Shown here in pieces: positions 27,374 to 37,357 of a stretch of 64,000 nucleotides of DNA. This stretch comes from Rhodospirillaceae bacterium (GTDB lineage Bacteria > Pseudomonadota > Alphaproteobacteria > Rhodospirillales > Casp-alpha2), in assembly GCA_016845145.1 (NCBI GenBank), contig JAERTE010000018.1, positions 162,794 through 226,793 on the forward strand, in the 5' to 3' direction. Position 1 is the first letter of the stretch, and each line of letters begins with the position of its first letter. The notes below the pieces were generated by a model, which was not told the origin of the DNA, made no database searches, and saw nothing but the letters and a program-made list of their open reading frames with translations. A program made the position numbers and the translations under genes.

Positions 27374-27409
27374 GGGAGACCGAAAGTCGAGAGGCACGGT
27401 CTCCCTTTT
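27374..27409 (+). terminator. Rho-independent terminator after msrAB
   Basis: Perfect 9-bp stem GGGAGACCG/CGGTCTCCC with a 14-base loop, followed by TTTT. Confidence 0.85.
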
Positions 27410-27632
27410 GCATTTCCGCCTCACGTGCTGAGACCGCCGCTTCCACGGTTTCGCCCAGACAAACAAATCATATTGAAAGGCTAAAAACGTTGGCCGAAGC
27501 CTACGGCTAACGCATACAATGGTGTTATTCGTAGAAACCAAGATTGCGAGTTGTGAATTGCGGTGCCGCTTCTCTCTTTGAATTGGTTTGAGTGCTGGCA
27601 ATTCTACAAAATGGTGACGGAAGGCGGGCGGA

Positions 27633-29417
27633 ATGAGCAGGATGAGACTTCTGATAATCGCACTGATATCCATTGTGTTCATTGCCCCCGGCTCCGCCCT
27701 GGCTCAAAGCAAACTCACGCTACCCGAGATCGACAGGCGTGACACGGTTGTGTTTGAGTTGGAAGGGGGGCCAGTCGCAAACCCCGAGAGTTGGAACCCT
27801 ATGGCCGCGGGCCGCCGCTTGGTTCATGGTTTTCATCAGGCCTTGATGGAGCCTCTGTTCATCTTGAATTATGAAACCGGAGAGATCGAACCCTGGCTTG
27901 CCTTGTCGATGACGCCAAATACCACGTTCGACACCTGGACACTGAAATTACGCGAAGGCATTACCTGGAGCGACGGCGAGGCCTTCAACGCCGATGACGT
28001 TGTTTTCAGCGTCCGCATGTTGGTCGAAAAAGCTGCGGATTCCATCTATATTTACTCCGACAGCCTGAAGAACTGGGTCAAAAGTGTTGAAAAACTGGAC
28101 GACCAGACCGTTCGGTTTCACTTAAAGCGGCGCCATACGCGATTCCAACTGGATTTCTGGGCGGTAAAAATCTGGACCACGCCAAGCATTGTCCCGGAGC
28201 ATATCTGGCGAAACAGAGATCCGCAGACGTTCAAGAATTTCGATCTTGCCAAGGGCTGGCCCGTGTTTACCGGTCCCTATAAACTGACACGCGCGAACGA
28301 TACCGAGTTTGTCTATGATCGAGACGACAATTGGTGGGGCGCGAAGTCCGGTTGGAAACCGTTACCCAAACCCAAGCGCCTGGTATGGCGCTGGATCGGC
28401 GCCGGCAAGACCCGCGTGAAAGCCATGCAAGATAACAAAGTGGATGGTTTGGCCGACATTCCGCTCGGTGATTTGCTGGAACTGAAACGCACCAATAAAA
28501 ACGTCATTTCGCATCATCCGGACCTCCCCTATGCCTGGGTGCCAGACCCCTGTTCGCGCGCGTTGGAAATCAACCATACGGTTGCTCCATGGGGCGATAA
28601 AAAGATGCGGTGGGCCTTGAACCATGCAATCGATCGAGATGAAATTGTTGCGTTTGCCTACGACGGCACGACCATCGCTTCGCGTCACTTCTTTCCAGCC
28701 TACCCGGCACTCAATCGCTATGTCGATTTGCTGGAGGAAGCCGGGCTATACAAACAGTACTCGCTCCTCGACCATAACCCCGCAAAGGCAAAAAGAATCA
28801 TCGAATCCAAAGGTTACGGGTTAAACAGTAGCGGATATTATGAGAAAAACGGCCGGGAACTCAGCATTGATCTGACGACCCATGCCGCGTTTATCGAAAA
28901 ACAGCGCATAGCTCAGGTCGTCGCAAAGCAATTGCGAGATGCTGGGATCAAGGTTGTTTCGCGCAACGAAGAGGCAAATGTATGGTTCAACAACTTCTAT
29001 CACGGTCATTTTGAGGCCAGGATTGGTTGGCAGTCCTGCGGTTCGGCAAATGAACCGTGGGGGTCGATGGATACTTTCAATACACGTTGGTTCAAGCCCG
29101 TGGGTGAGCGTACCGGAGAGACCCAGAACGGTTGGCGTTGGTCCGGCAAGGCCGCCGATCGATACAGTGCCATGGTCGATCAGATAAACCTTCTGCCGTT
29201 GGGCGACAGCAAGATCGACAAATTGTATGTGTTGGCGATGGAGATATGGCTTGATGAATTGCCGATCATACCTATTGCCCAGGCCAGAAAGATAACGCCG
29301 TTCAATACAACGTATTGGACAGGATGGCCGACGGCGAAGAACAATTACATTCATCCGCCGACTTGGTGGCAAAGCACGCACAAGATCATTCATAACTTAA
29401 AACCGAGAGAGCATTAG
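27633..29417 (+). CDS. Extracytoplasmic solute-binding protein, family 5 (peptide/nickel type)
   Basis: 594-residue periplasmic binding protein of the DppA/OppA class: signal peptide (LLIIALISIVFIAPGSALAQ), then the SBP_bac_5 signature region (EPWLALSMTPNTTFDTWTLKLREGITWSDGEAFNADDVVFS) and NHAIDRDEIVAFAYDGT. No permease or ATPase genes are adjacent; the next gene, 56 bases on, is a membrane kinase with a large extracytoplasmic domain. It may therefore present a ligand to that kinase, or serve a transporter encoded elsewhere. The ligand cannot be told from the sequence. Confidence 0.88.
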   Translation: MSRMRLLIIALISIVFIAPGSALAQSKLTLPEIDRRDTVVFELEGGPVANPESWNPMAAGRRLVHGFHQALMEPLFILNYETGEIEPWLALSMTPNTTFDTWTLKLREGITWSDGEAFNADDVVFSVRMLVEKAADSIYIYSDSLKNWVKSVEKLDDQTVRFHLKRRHTRFQLDFWAVKIWTTPSIVPEHIWRNRDPQTFKNFDLAKGWPVFTGPYKLTRANDTEFVYDRDDNWWGAKSGWKPLPKPKRLVWRWIGAGKTRVKAMQDNKVDGLADIPLGDLLELKRTNKNVISHHPDLPYAWVPDPCSRALEINHTVAPWGDKKMRWALNHAIDRDEIVAFAYDGTTIASRHFFPAYPALNRYVDLLEEAGLYKQYSLLDHNPAKAKRIIESKGYGLNSSGYYEKNGRELSIDLTTHAAFIEKQRIAQVVAKQLRDAGIKVVSRNEEANVWFNNFYHGHFEARIGWQSCGSANEPWGSMDTFNTRWFKPVGERTGETQNGWRWSGKAADRYSAMVDQINLLPLGDSKIDKLYVLAMEIWLDELPIIPIAQARKITPFNTTYWTGWPTAKNNYIHPPTWWQSTHKIIHNLKPREH

Positions 29418-29473
29418 CCATATGTCGAGGACCGCAAAGGGCGAATGCTGCAGCTGCAGGGCGCACATATAGA

Positions 29474-31822
29474 ATGGCATTGCCTCCCAATCGAAAAAAA
29501 CCGGAGAAAGGCGTCGGGCTTTCGCGAGAACTCGCACTGGCATTTGTTGTCGTGGGCGTGTTGTCACTTGTTGTCGCCAGCGGCATCCACATCGGCCTTT
29601 CCTTCCAGGCGCAACAGCGCGCTATTTCCAGCCAGCAGCAAACCGTAGCCCTCAACGCGGCGCAAAAGGTGTCGCATGCCATGGAGCGTGTGCTTAAAAC
29701 GCTTGAATCCGTTGCATCCATCGGACGGCCTTTTTCCCAGACCACGGCAGAGCGATGGTTGACGCTCCACAACGCGTTGGCACTTGATACGAATTTTGTT
29801 GAGATTGCACTGGTCAACGGACTTGGAAGTGAGCTGGTAAAAGTTTCTCGCAATCAGATTTATAAGGCATCCGACCTGACGGATATATCTGATCAAACAA
29901 TCTTTAAGCGGTTGAAAAACAAACAAAACCATATCGAATCAGTTCAGATTGACGAAATTACGACGGAATCTACGCTTCGGATTGGTGTTCCGATCTCCAA
30001 TATTGCGGGCGGCTTGGAAGGCGGGCTGGTTGCGAAAGTCAGCTTGAATTTCGTTCGCGATCTTGTGGCGTCACTAAAGCCTGGTGAGGCTGGCCTGGCA
30101 TATATCGTTGATCGGGGCGGAAAGCTCGTCACATTTCACGACAACCGTCTTGCGATAGTGGGAGATAACGTTAGCAACTTGACGAAGGTTGCCGAGTACT
30201 TGAACGATGGCGAGGTGTTGATACCGAGCACGGCAAGCGTGGAGACGGGAATAACGGGCGGCCTCTGTCTGACCATGTATGTCCCGCTCAACCTGCCGGA
30301 ATGGGCCGTTGTTGTCGAAGTTCCTTTCGTGGAAGCTTATCGGCCGGTGTTCACATTTTTGGGTTTCTCATTGGCCGGGATCGTCATTGTATCGCTGCTC
30401 GCTGTTGTTCTTGGGTTGTTTTATGCGCGGCGTCTGGCAACGCCCTTACTTGAGCTGACGGAAACGGCAGCTCTAATCGCCGATGGCGAATTGGACCTGA
30501 AAGCGCCTGTCAACGGTGCAGCCGAAGTGCAGACACTGGCAACGGCGTTTAACACCATGACGGCGCAACTGCGTAGCTTGATTTATTCCCTGGAACAGAA
30601 AATCGCTGACAATTCGCGAATCACGGAAATGTTGGAATCAGCCAAGGATGACGCCGAAAAGGCGAATAAAGCGAAATCCGAATTTCTTGCATCCATGAGC
30701 CATGAGTTGCGGACACCTCTCAATGCGGTTCTCGGATATGCGCAAATGCTGCAATTGGATACTCGGTCGCCTCTTTCCACAACTCAAGACGAGCACGTTG
30801 AAAGTATTATGGCAGGAGGAAATCACCTTCTCGAGCTGGTGAATGAGATCCTTGATCTGGCGAGAATTGAAGCTGACCAATTAGAGCTCTCGCTCGGCGA
30901 TATCGACGAAAAGCAGGCAATCGCAGACTGTCTAAGTCTGATTTCGCCGCTTGGCGGACCGAGAAACATAACATTCGTCGACGAATTCAGCCACGGTGGT
31001 TCCCATTTTCTTTACACCGATGGCAAGCGCTTCAAGCAGGTGCTGGTGAACCTTCTGTCCAACGCAGTTAAATTCAATCGTGACGGCGGGACCGTAACGA
31101 TCGAGCGGAGCGTACGCGATTTCGACTATTTGCGGATTGCCGTCACGGATACGGGCATTGGCATTGCCGATCGTGATCGCGCCAGTGTTTTCCGTCTATT
31201 CCATCGATTGGGGGCGGATCCGTTAATTCAGCGCGAAGGGACCGGTATTGGCCTGACCGTGTCGAAGCTGCTGGTAGACAGGATGGCCGGCCGAATTGGG
31301 TTCGACAGTGAACTCGGCGTTGGCACCACGTTCTGGATCGATCTTCCGCTAGCGTCGAACCAGGATGTGTTGATATGGACGGACACTTTGCGGACCGGCG
31401 TGGATGCTGTCGACAAGGATCATCAAGTTCTCATTTCCGAATTGAACCGGCTTATGCGGCGATCCGGTGTAGAGCCGGACGTAGACGATATTCTCAGCTA
31501 TTTTATGGACCATGTGAAATACCATTTCCAACGCGAGGAAGTGGTCATGCAGGCCCGTGAATGCCCGAGTAGTGAGGAACATCGTGATCATCATCTTCTG
31601 CTTGTGGCCAAAATGAATGAAAAGATTGCGGAGTGGAAAAAACACCGCAATCTGGATGATTTTGTTCATTTCCGCCAGACCCTGCGAAGCTGGCTGTTCG
31701 ACCACATCCTGCAAGACGACATCGATATAGCATCGTACGCGAAGGAAAAAGGCCAAGACATCCACGATGCATTAGAAGAATCCGGCCTTTTAGAGCCGGA
31801 GCGGCCGTTATCGATATCCTGA
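29474..31822 (+). CDS. dCache-HAMP sensor histidine kinase with C-terminal hemerythrin domain
   Basis: 782 residues. Two membrane helices (about 20-42 and 290-315) flank a dCache-like extracytoplasmic domain; then HAMP, HisKA (MSHELRTPLNAVLGYAQML) and HATPase (NLLSNAVKFNRDG, GTGIGLTVSKLLVDRM). The last 130 residues form a hemerythrin: DKDHQ, HFQREE, HRDHH and DHILQDD carry the expected di-iron ligands. There is no receiver domain. The kinase could thus combine an external ligand, perhaps delivered by the binding protein upstream, with an internal O2/NO or redox signal. No cognate regulator is adjacent. Confidence 0.9.
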   Translation: MALPPNRKKPEKGVGLSRELALAFVVVGVLSLVVASGIHIGLSFQAQQRAISSQQQTVALNAAQKVSHAMERVLKTLESVASIGRPFSQTTAERWLTLHNALALDTNFVEIALVNGLGSELVKVSRNQIYKASDLTDISDQTIFKRLKNKQNHIESVQIDEITTESTLRIGVPISNIAGGLEGGLVAKVSLNFVRDLVASLKPGEAGLAYIVDRGGKLVTFHDNRLAIVGDNVSNLTKVAEYLNDGEVLIPSTASVETGITGGLCLTMYVPLNLPEWAVVVEVPFVEAYRPVFTFLGFSLAGIVIVSLLAVVLGLFYARRLATPLLELTETAALIADGELDLKAPVNGAAEVQTLATAFNTMTAQLRSLIYSLEQKIADNSRITEMLESAKDDAEKANKAKSEFLASMSHELRTPLNAVLGYAQMLQLDTRSPLSTTQDEHVESIMAGGNHLLELVNEILDLARIEADQLELSLGDIDEKQAIADCLSLISPLGGPRNITFVDEFSHGGSHFLYTDGKRFKQVLVNLLSNAVKFNRDGGTVTIERSVRDFDYLRIAVTDTGIGIADRDRASVFRLFHRLGADPLIQREGTGIGLTVSKLLVDRMAGRIGFDSELGVGTTFWIDLPLASNQDVLIWTDTLRTGVDAVDKDHQVLISELNRLMRRSGVEPDVDDILSYFMDHVKYHFQREEVVMQARECPSSEEHRDHHLLLVAKMNEKIAEWKKHRNLDDFVHFRQTLRSWLFDHILQDDIDIASYAKEKGQDIHDALEESGLLEPERPLSIS

Positions 31823-31866
31823 TGCCTTGGCCGCTCGGAAGCTGATTCAGCTTTCATCAAGGTGGG

Positions 31867-32814
31867 TTAGTTCTCCGCAGCTTGGCTTTGTACAGCGTCC
31901 AAATGCGCACGAATGCTTTGCGCTTCGATGAACACGCGTTTCACTTCCGGATAGGAATCCTTGATCTCCGCTTCCAATGCGGAGATCGCCGCTTCCACGG
32001 TTTCCGAGCGGATGCCATCGTCGAAATCGAGACTGAGATTGACGAGAATATCATCAGGCCCCATGTGCATGGTCAGCAATTCGTTGACCGCCTTGACCCC
32101 GTCACGGGCATGAGCAATGGCGCGAATACCGCGCACGACACTGCTTTTGGCAGCTTCGCCCACCAGCAATCCCTTGCATTCGTAGGCCAGGAAAATAGCC
32201 ACAACGGCCAAAATCACGCCGATGACAACCGAAGCGACTCCGTCGAGAACGGGCATATCGAAGTATTGCGCGCCGGCAATACCCGCCATGGCGACGAAAA
32301 GCCCCAACATGGCGGCGGTATCTTCGAACAGCACTGTAAACACGGCGGCGTCCTTGGAGCGCCGCACGGCCTCGAAGTATCCCAAACGCCCTTTGCGCGA
32401 ACGGAATTCCTTCAGGGCGTAGTACCATGCGCCGCCCTCGAACACCATGGCGGCGCCAAGCACGAGATAGTTGATGTAGGCATTCCCCACGACATGGGGG
32501 TGGCGAATTTTGTCGATCCCTTCCACGACGGACACACCGGCCCCGACACCAAAGATCAAGATAGCAACGACGAAGGTCCAGAAATAGAGCTCCATGCCGT
32601 AGCCGAACGGGTGGGTGTCATCGGCGGGCTTCGCGGCGCGTTTGAGGCCATAGAGAATGAGCGCCTGATTGCCGGTATCGACCACCGAGTGCACCGCCTC
32701 GCTTAACATCGCCGACGAGCCCGTATAAGCGGCGGCGGCGAATTTGGTGATCGCAATCAGACCATTGCCCAGCAGTGCTGCGATGACGACTTTCTTTGAT
32801 CCACTGGCGGCCAT
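31867..32814 (-). CDS. Cation diffusion facilitator family transporter
   Basis: 315 residues, about five to six membrane helices and a C-terminal cytoplasmic domain (VNELLTMHMGPDDILVNLSLDF). The TM2 metal site HSVVD (HxxxD) is kept, but the TM5 site reads FEDTAAMLG in place of HxxxD, as in the SLC30A9-like branch, so simple Zn/H+ antiport cannot be assumed. I chose the ATG at 32814 (MAASGSKKV), the usual family N-terminus, over the track start ten codons upstream. It converges with the hemerythrin kinase. Confidence 0.88.
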   Translation of the reverse strand: MAASGSKKVVIAALLGNGLIAITKFAAAAYTGSSAMLSEAVHSVVDTGNQALILYGLKRAAKPADDTHPFGYGMELYFWTFVVAILIFGVGAGVSVVEGIDKIRHPHVVGNAYINYLVLGAAMVFEGGAWYYALKEFRSRKGRLGYFEAVRRSKDAAVFTVLFEDTAAMLGLFVAMAGIAGAQYFDMPVLDGVASVVIGVILAVVAIFLAYECKGLLVGEAAKSSVVRGIRAIAHARDGVKAVNELLTMHMGPDDILVNLSLDFDDGIRSETVEAAISALEAEIKDSYPEVKRVFIEAQSIRAHLDAVQSQAAEN

Positions 32815-33045
32815 GATCTCTTTAACATCCCATATTGAACACAACCCGTTGCGGGCGAGGGCCGCTGCGAGGCATTGAGCAAGTGTTCTACCGGTGGGTA
32901 ACTAAACCGGCAAGCGCACACCCTTCGCCATCAGTGAATGAGTATTAGGCCAATGATCTATAACAAATGATAGATAAGAGCGGCATTGCATGCTATCGTA
33001 TGAAGGTTGGTAATGAAACGGATTGCCTTTGAAGGTCGATAGAAA

Positions 33046-33585
33046 GTGCGTCGCCTCACTTCAAATGTACATAACGCGAATACCTTAGACCTGCCGACGG
33101 AGCTTCAACCGGTGTTGAAGTCCTGGGAACGGGCGCGGGAAAGCTCATTCGCCCCGAGTTGGCAAACGTTTCGGCTCGAGGATTTGCCGCCAAAGCTCAT
33201 TCCCCAATGTTCGGTTGTAGACGTCATTGATGGCGGAAACGACTTTCGATACCGATTTTGGGGGAGTGATCGGCATGTACTTCAAGGTGGCAACATGACG
33301 GGGAAAAGTGTCCGTGAACTGAATCCGCCTGATCTCGCCCAATTGATTTGGGATGAACACCATGAAATTCTTGAACGCAGAAAGCCGATTTGGTTTGAAG
33401 TTAAAGCCAGCATCGATGATCAGCACGAGTATCAATTTCAATATCTCCGTATGCCGCTGAGCGCGGACGGCCAAAATATAAACATGATCTTTGGCATCTG
33501 CCGAAACCGCTATAGCCCGAGAGAGCTTGAATCGACATTTCCCGTCAAGCGAAGCGCTTCATATACGGATTGGAGCAGCGGATAA
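33046..33585 (+). CDS. PAS-domain (PAS_5-like) protein
   Basis: 179 residues forming a single PAS_5-type domain, a family frequent in Rhodospirillales and Rhizobiales; LPPKLIPQCSVVDVIDGGNDFRYRFWGSDR and YLRMPLSADGQNINMIFGIC are typical. There is no output domain, so its partner is unknown. The start is GTG, with no clear ribosome site; no better in-frame start is visible. It stands alone between the CDF gene and the ABC module. The 230 bases upstream show no other gene. Confidence 0.75.
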   Translation: MRRLTSNVHNANTLDLPTELQPVLKSWERARESSFAPSWQTFRLEDLPPKLIPQCSVVDVIDGGNDFRYRFWGSDRHVLQGGNMTGKSVRELNPPDLAQLIWDEHHEILERRKPIWFEVKASIDDQHEYQFQYLRMPLSADGQNINMIFGICRNRYSPRELESTFPVKRSASYTDWSSG

Positions 33586-33731
33586 CCGATCAACTCCGGC
33601 GGCTTGGCGACCATCCGAGCGCCTAGACCCTTGACACCTGCTGCCCAGCGGGTATGTCCATGCCTGCCCGTGCGAATGCGGGGGAATTCTGGGCTAAATC
33701 CAACAATGAACAGACCGGGTGGTTTCGGATC

Positions 33732-34703
33732 ATGACAGTGATGATCGATCTTGAGGATTTGAGTAAACATTTCGGCGATTTGGTCGCCGTGGACGGGATC
33801 AGCTTGAGCGTCGCCAAGGGCGAGGTGCTGGGTTTCTTGGGGCCGAACGGTGCCGGGAAGTCCACCACCATGAAAATGATCGCCGGTTTTCTGGAGCCGA
33901 CGGCGGGCGCCGCCAGAGTCAGCGGCATTGATGTCACTGACGATCCGGTGGCGGTCAAGAGCCGCATCGGCTACCTGCCGGAAGGCGCGCCGACGTACGG
34001 CGATATGACACCGCGCCGGTTTCTGGATTTCATAGCTGAGATCAGGGGCTTTGATGGCGCCGAGCGCAAACGCCGCATCGACGAGGTGGTGGAGAAAGTG
34101 ATCCTGGGCGGTGTCTTGGATCAGCCCATCGAGACGCTCTCGAAAGGGTTCAAACGCCGCGTCGGCTTGGCGCAAGCGATCCTGCACGATCCGGAAATCT
34201 TGATCCTGGATGAACCCACCGACGGCCTAGACCCGAACCAGAAGCATCATGTGCGCGCGCTCATTCAGGAAATGGCGCCGGAAAAAGCGATCATCGTCTC
34301 CACTCATATTCTCGAAGAGGTCGAGGCCGTGTGTTCGCGCGCCGTGGTCATTGCGCATGGCAAGCTTCTGGCCGACGGCACGCCGGAAGAGCTGATGGCC
34401 ATGTCGCCCAACCACAATACGCTGGTGATGAGCGTCGGTATCGACGATGTGCAGAAGTTCGCCGAAACCGCGATCCGCGTCGACGGCGTCAAGGGCGTCG
34501 ATCATATGGAAAAACTGGATGGCATGGAGCGCTTCCGCGTGCTGCCCATGCCCGGCAAGAATGTTATGCAGCCCGTTGCCGAAGCGTTGCGCCAGGTCAA
34601 TGTCGAGGTGCGGGAACTGTACGTAGAACGCGGCGCGCTTGACGATGTCTTCCGCCAAATCACCACAACAGATTCAGGCGCGAAGGAGGCCGCTCATGCG
34701 TAA
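33732..34703 (+). CDS. ABC transporter ATP-binding protein (Gld-like module)
   Basis: 323 residues: Walker A GPNGAGKST, signature LSKGFKRRVGLAQA, Walker B ILILDEPTDGLDPNQ, and the C-terminal extension of the GldA/CcmA-like class. It pairs with the permease and the GldG-like protein downstream as an ABC-2 type system. Such four-gene sets are common outside gliding bacteria, and their substrate is unknown. I chose the ATG giving MTVMIDLEDL; the track ORF adds 26 residues. It overlaps the permease gene by 8 bases. Confidence 0.92.
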   Translation: MTVMIDLEDLSKHFGDLVAVDGISLSVAKGEVLGFLGPNGAGKSTTMKMIAGFLEPTAGAARVSGIDVTDDPVAVKSRIGYLPEGAPTYGDMTPRRFLDFIAEIRGFDGAERKRRIDEVVEKVILGGVLDQPIETLSKGFKRRVGLAQAILHDPEILILDEPTDGLDPNQKHHVRALIQEMAPEKAIIVSTHILEEVEAVCSRAVVIAHGKLLADGTPEELMAMSPNHNTLVMSVGIDDVQKFAETAIRVDGVKGVDHMEKLDGMERFRVLPMPGKNVMQPVAEALRQVNVEVRELYVERGALDDVFRQITTTDSGAKEAAHA

Positions 34704-35430
34704 CATCGCGACCATCTTAAAACGCGAGTTGATGAGCTATTTCGCCACGCCCGTGGCTTATGTCTTCATTGTCATCTTTCTCGCGCTCATGGGTTCCTTG
34801 GCGTTCTACGTGGGCGGATTCTTCTCATCCAACCAGGCGACGCTGGTGTCGTTTTTCTTCTATCACCCATGGCTCTATCTGTTGCTGATCCCGGCGATCT
34901 CCATGCGGCTCTGGGCGGAAGAGCGCAAGACCGGCACCATTGAACTGCTGATGACCCTGCCGGTTTCCACCACGCAAGCCGTGCTGGGTAAGTTTTTGGC
35001 CGCTTGGGCGTTTTCCGGTATTGCCCTGGCGCTGACGTTTCCCATGTGGATCACCGTCAATGTGCTGGGCGATCCCGACAACGGCGTCATCGTCGCCAGC
35101 TATATCGGCAGCTTCGTGATGGCCGGCGCGTTCTTGGCTATCGGGTCATGCATTTCGGCGCTGACCAAGAATCAGGTGATCGCGTTCATAGTCGCCGCAA
35201 CGGTGTGCTTCGTGTTCACCATGAGCGGGCTTGAAATGGTGTTGAACTTCTTCCGTCTGTGGGCACCCGACGTGTTGATCGAGACAGTGGCAAGCATGAG
35301 CTTCTTGACCCATTTCCGGGCTATTGCCAAAGGCGTCATCGATTTCCGCGATGTAATTTTCTTCACGTCGCTGATCGGCTTCTTTCTGTTTGCCAACGTT
35401 GTGGCGGTCGACGCCAAGAAGGGGGCCTGA
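34696..35430 (+). CDS. ABC-2 type permease (GldF-like)
   Basis: 244-residue membrane protein with six helices; the N-terminus ILKRELMSYFATPVAYVFIVIFLAL and SMRLWAEERKTGTIELLMTLPVS are characteristic of GldF-like permeases. Start at the ATG after GGAGG, overlapping the ATPase stop. Three bases separate it from the next gene. Confidence 0.92.
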   Translation: MRNIATILKRELMSYFATPVAYVFIVIFLALMGSLAFYVGGFFSSNQATLVSFFFYHPWLYLLLIPAISMRLWAEERKTGTIELLMTLPVSTTQAVLGKFLAAWAFSGIALALTFPMWITVNVLGDPDNGVIVASYIGSFVMAGAFLAIGSCISALTKNQVIAFIVAATVCFVFTMSGLEMVLNFFRLWAPDVLIETVASMSFLTHFRAIAKGVIDFRDVIFFTSLIGFFLFANVVAVDAKKGA

Positions 35431-35433
35431 GCA

Positions 35434-37341
35434 ATGACAAACAAGAACTCCAGCGCCGCCCATCGTCATAAACTGACAGTCATCGCCGTAGTGCTTGGCG
35501 CTGTACTGTTTCTGGCAATCAATATCTTTTCCAACAATTCGTTCCGCGCCATGCAGGTAGATCTGACCGAGGGCAGGCTTTATACGCTTTCCGATGGCAC
35601 GCGGAAGGTGTTGGAAAAGGTCGATGAGCCGATCACCGCACGGCTTTATTTCAGTTCTATCCTGGGCGAGCAGAGCCCGCCCCACGCGCGTTATTATGAG
35701 CGCGTGCGCGAACTGCTGGAGCAGTACTCCAACCTGACCGAAGGCCGCTTCCGGCTGCAGATGTTCAACCCCGAGCCTTTCTCGGACGATGAAGACAGCG
35801 CCGTTTCCTACGGCCTGACGGGCATCCCCTTGAACGAGTCCGGTGATCTCGGCTACTTCGGCCTGGCCGCCTCCAACTCCACCGATGACAATGAGGTCCT
35901 GGCGTTCTTCACGCCCGAGCGCGAAGCGTTCTTGGAATACGACTTGACCAAATTGGTTCTCGCCCTGGCTTCACCGCAAAAAACCGTTGTCGGCGTTTTG
36001 AGCACGTTGCCGGTCAATGGCGGTTTTTTGCCGGGCGCTGGTCAGCGGCCGCGCTGGTCGGTGATCGAGCAGATCAACGAGTTTTTTGAAGTGCAGCCGG
36101 TGGCGCCGGACGTGCCGGTGATCGATGAAGATATCTCGATCCTGATGCTGGTGCATCCCAAGGCATTGCCGAAGAAAACCCAGTATGCCATCGACCAGTT
36201 CGTCATGCGCGGCGGCAAGGTGCTGGCGTTTGTCGATCCGGCCGCCGAGGTGGACAAACCGCCGCGCGGCACCCAACCGCCGGGCCGATCCGATATGACG
36301 GATGTGCTCAAGACCTGGGGCCTGGAATTGCGCAAAGACCGCGTTGCCGGTGATCTGGATACGGCACGGCGCGTCAACGTGCGGGTCGGTGCTCAGGTGG
36401 CCATTGCCGACTATGTCGGTTGGCTGACGTTACGGCCAGGCAACTTCGACCGCGATGACGCCGCCATGGCGGACCTGCAGATGATCAACATGGGTACCGC
36501 CGGTATACTCGATGTGGTGAAGGACGCCGGCACCCAAATGACACCGCTGATCCGCACCGGTATGCGTTCCATGGCCATTGATGCCGCCAATTTTGCCGGC
36601 CAGCCCGATGTCATCGGCATGTTCCGGAACTTCAAGGCGGGCTCCGAGCCCCTGACATTGGCCGCGCGTGTAACGGGTGCGGTTAAAACCGCATTCCCCG
36701 ATGGTCCACCTGCAGATGCCAACGACAAGGACGGCAAGCTCAAGGCCAAGCACTTAGCGCAATCGAAAGCCGATTTGCAGGCCATTGTGATTGCCGACGT
36801 GGATATGCTGCACGACCAACTTTGGGCCGACGTGCAGGATTTGCTGGGCAAGCGCATGCTGGTGCCGTTCGCCAACAATGCGGATTTCATCATCAACGCG
36901 TTGGAGAATTTATCTGGCGGTGCGTCCTTGAACGAATTGCGCGGGCGCACCATTTCCAGCCGGCCGTTCCATCTGGTGCGCGAAATCCGCCAGGCTGCCG
37001 AGCGTCGCTTCCGTGCCAAGGAAGAGGAACTGCAGAAGGAACTCGACACCGTGCGTGGCGAGTTGAACAAGCTGATCCGACGCGAAGGTATCGAGACGGG
37101 TGAATTGATCTTGAAACCGGAAGATCGAGAAAAGATCGACAACGCGCGCAATCAGATGGTCGCCATCCGCAAGGAATTGCGGGACGTGCAGCACGAGTTG
37201 CGCAAGGATATCGACACCCTCGATAGCTGGCTCAAGTTCTTCAACATTGCCGCCATCCCGTTGCTGTTGGGGCTTGGTACATTGTTGTTCGTGCTGGTCC
37301 GACGCTTGCGCCGGCGCGGCGGCGTGGTCGAGACAGGTTGA
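35434..37341 (+). CDS. GldG-like ABC auxiliary protein
   Basis: 635 residues: an N-terminal helix, a large extracytoplasmic ABC_transp_aux-type region (VDLTEGRLYTLSDGTRKVLEKVDEPITARLYFS), a coiled-coil segment (about 525-600: RFRAKEEELQKELDTVRGELNKL and onward) and a C-terminal helix followed by an Arg-rich tail. It is the structural partner of the ATPase/permease pair. Substrate unknown. Confidence 0.9.
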   Translation: MTNKNSSAAHRHKLTVIAVVLGAVLFLAINIFSNNSFRAMQVDLTEGRLYTLSDGTRKVLEKVDEPITARLYFSSILGEQSPPHARYYERVRELLEQYSNLTEGRFRLQMFNPEPFSDDEDSAVSYGLTGIPLNESGDLGYFGLAASNSTDDNEVLAFFTPEREAFLEYDLTKLVLALASPQKTVVGVLSTLPVNGGFLPGAGQRPRWSVIEQINEFFEVQPVAPDVPVIDEDISILMLVHPKALPKKTQYAIDQFVMRGGKVLAFVDPAAEVDKPPRGTQPPGRSDMTDVLKTWGLELRKDRVAGDLDTARRVNVRVGAQVAIADYVGWLTLRPGNFDRDDAAMADLQMINMGTAGILDVVKDAGTQMTPLIRTGMRSMAIDAANFAGQPDVIGMFRNFKAGSEPLTLAARVTGAVKTAFPDGPPADANDKDGKLKAKHLAQSKADLQAIVIADVDMLHDQLWADVQDLLGKRMLVPFANNADFIINALENLSGGASLNELRGRTISSRPFHLVREIRQAAERRFRAKEEELQKELDTVRGELNKLIRREGIETGELILKPEDREKIDNARNQMVAIRKELRDVQHELRKDIDTLDSWLKFFNIAAIPLLLGLGTLLFVLVRRLRRRGGVVETG

Positions 37342-37357
37342 GCGGGGAGAAACAGAC

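Noticed and set aside
31823-31866. Possible bidirectional terminator (nested AAGCTGA/TCAGCTT stem)
   Set aside because: Stem short and no T-run on either strand; too weak to list as a feature.
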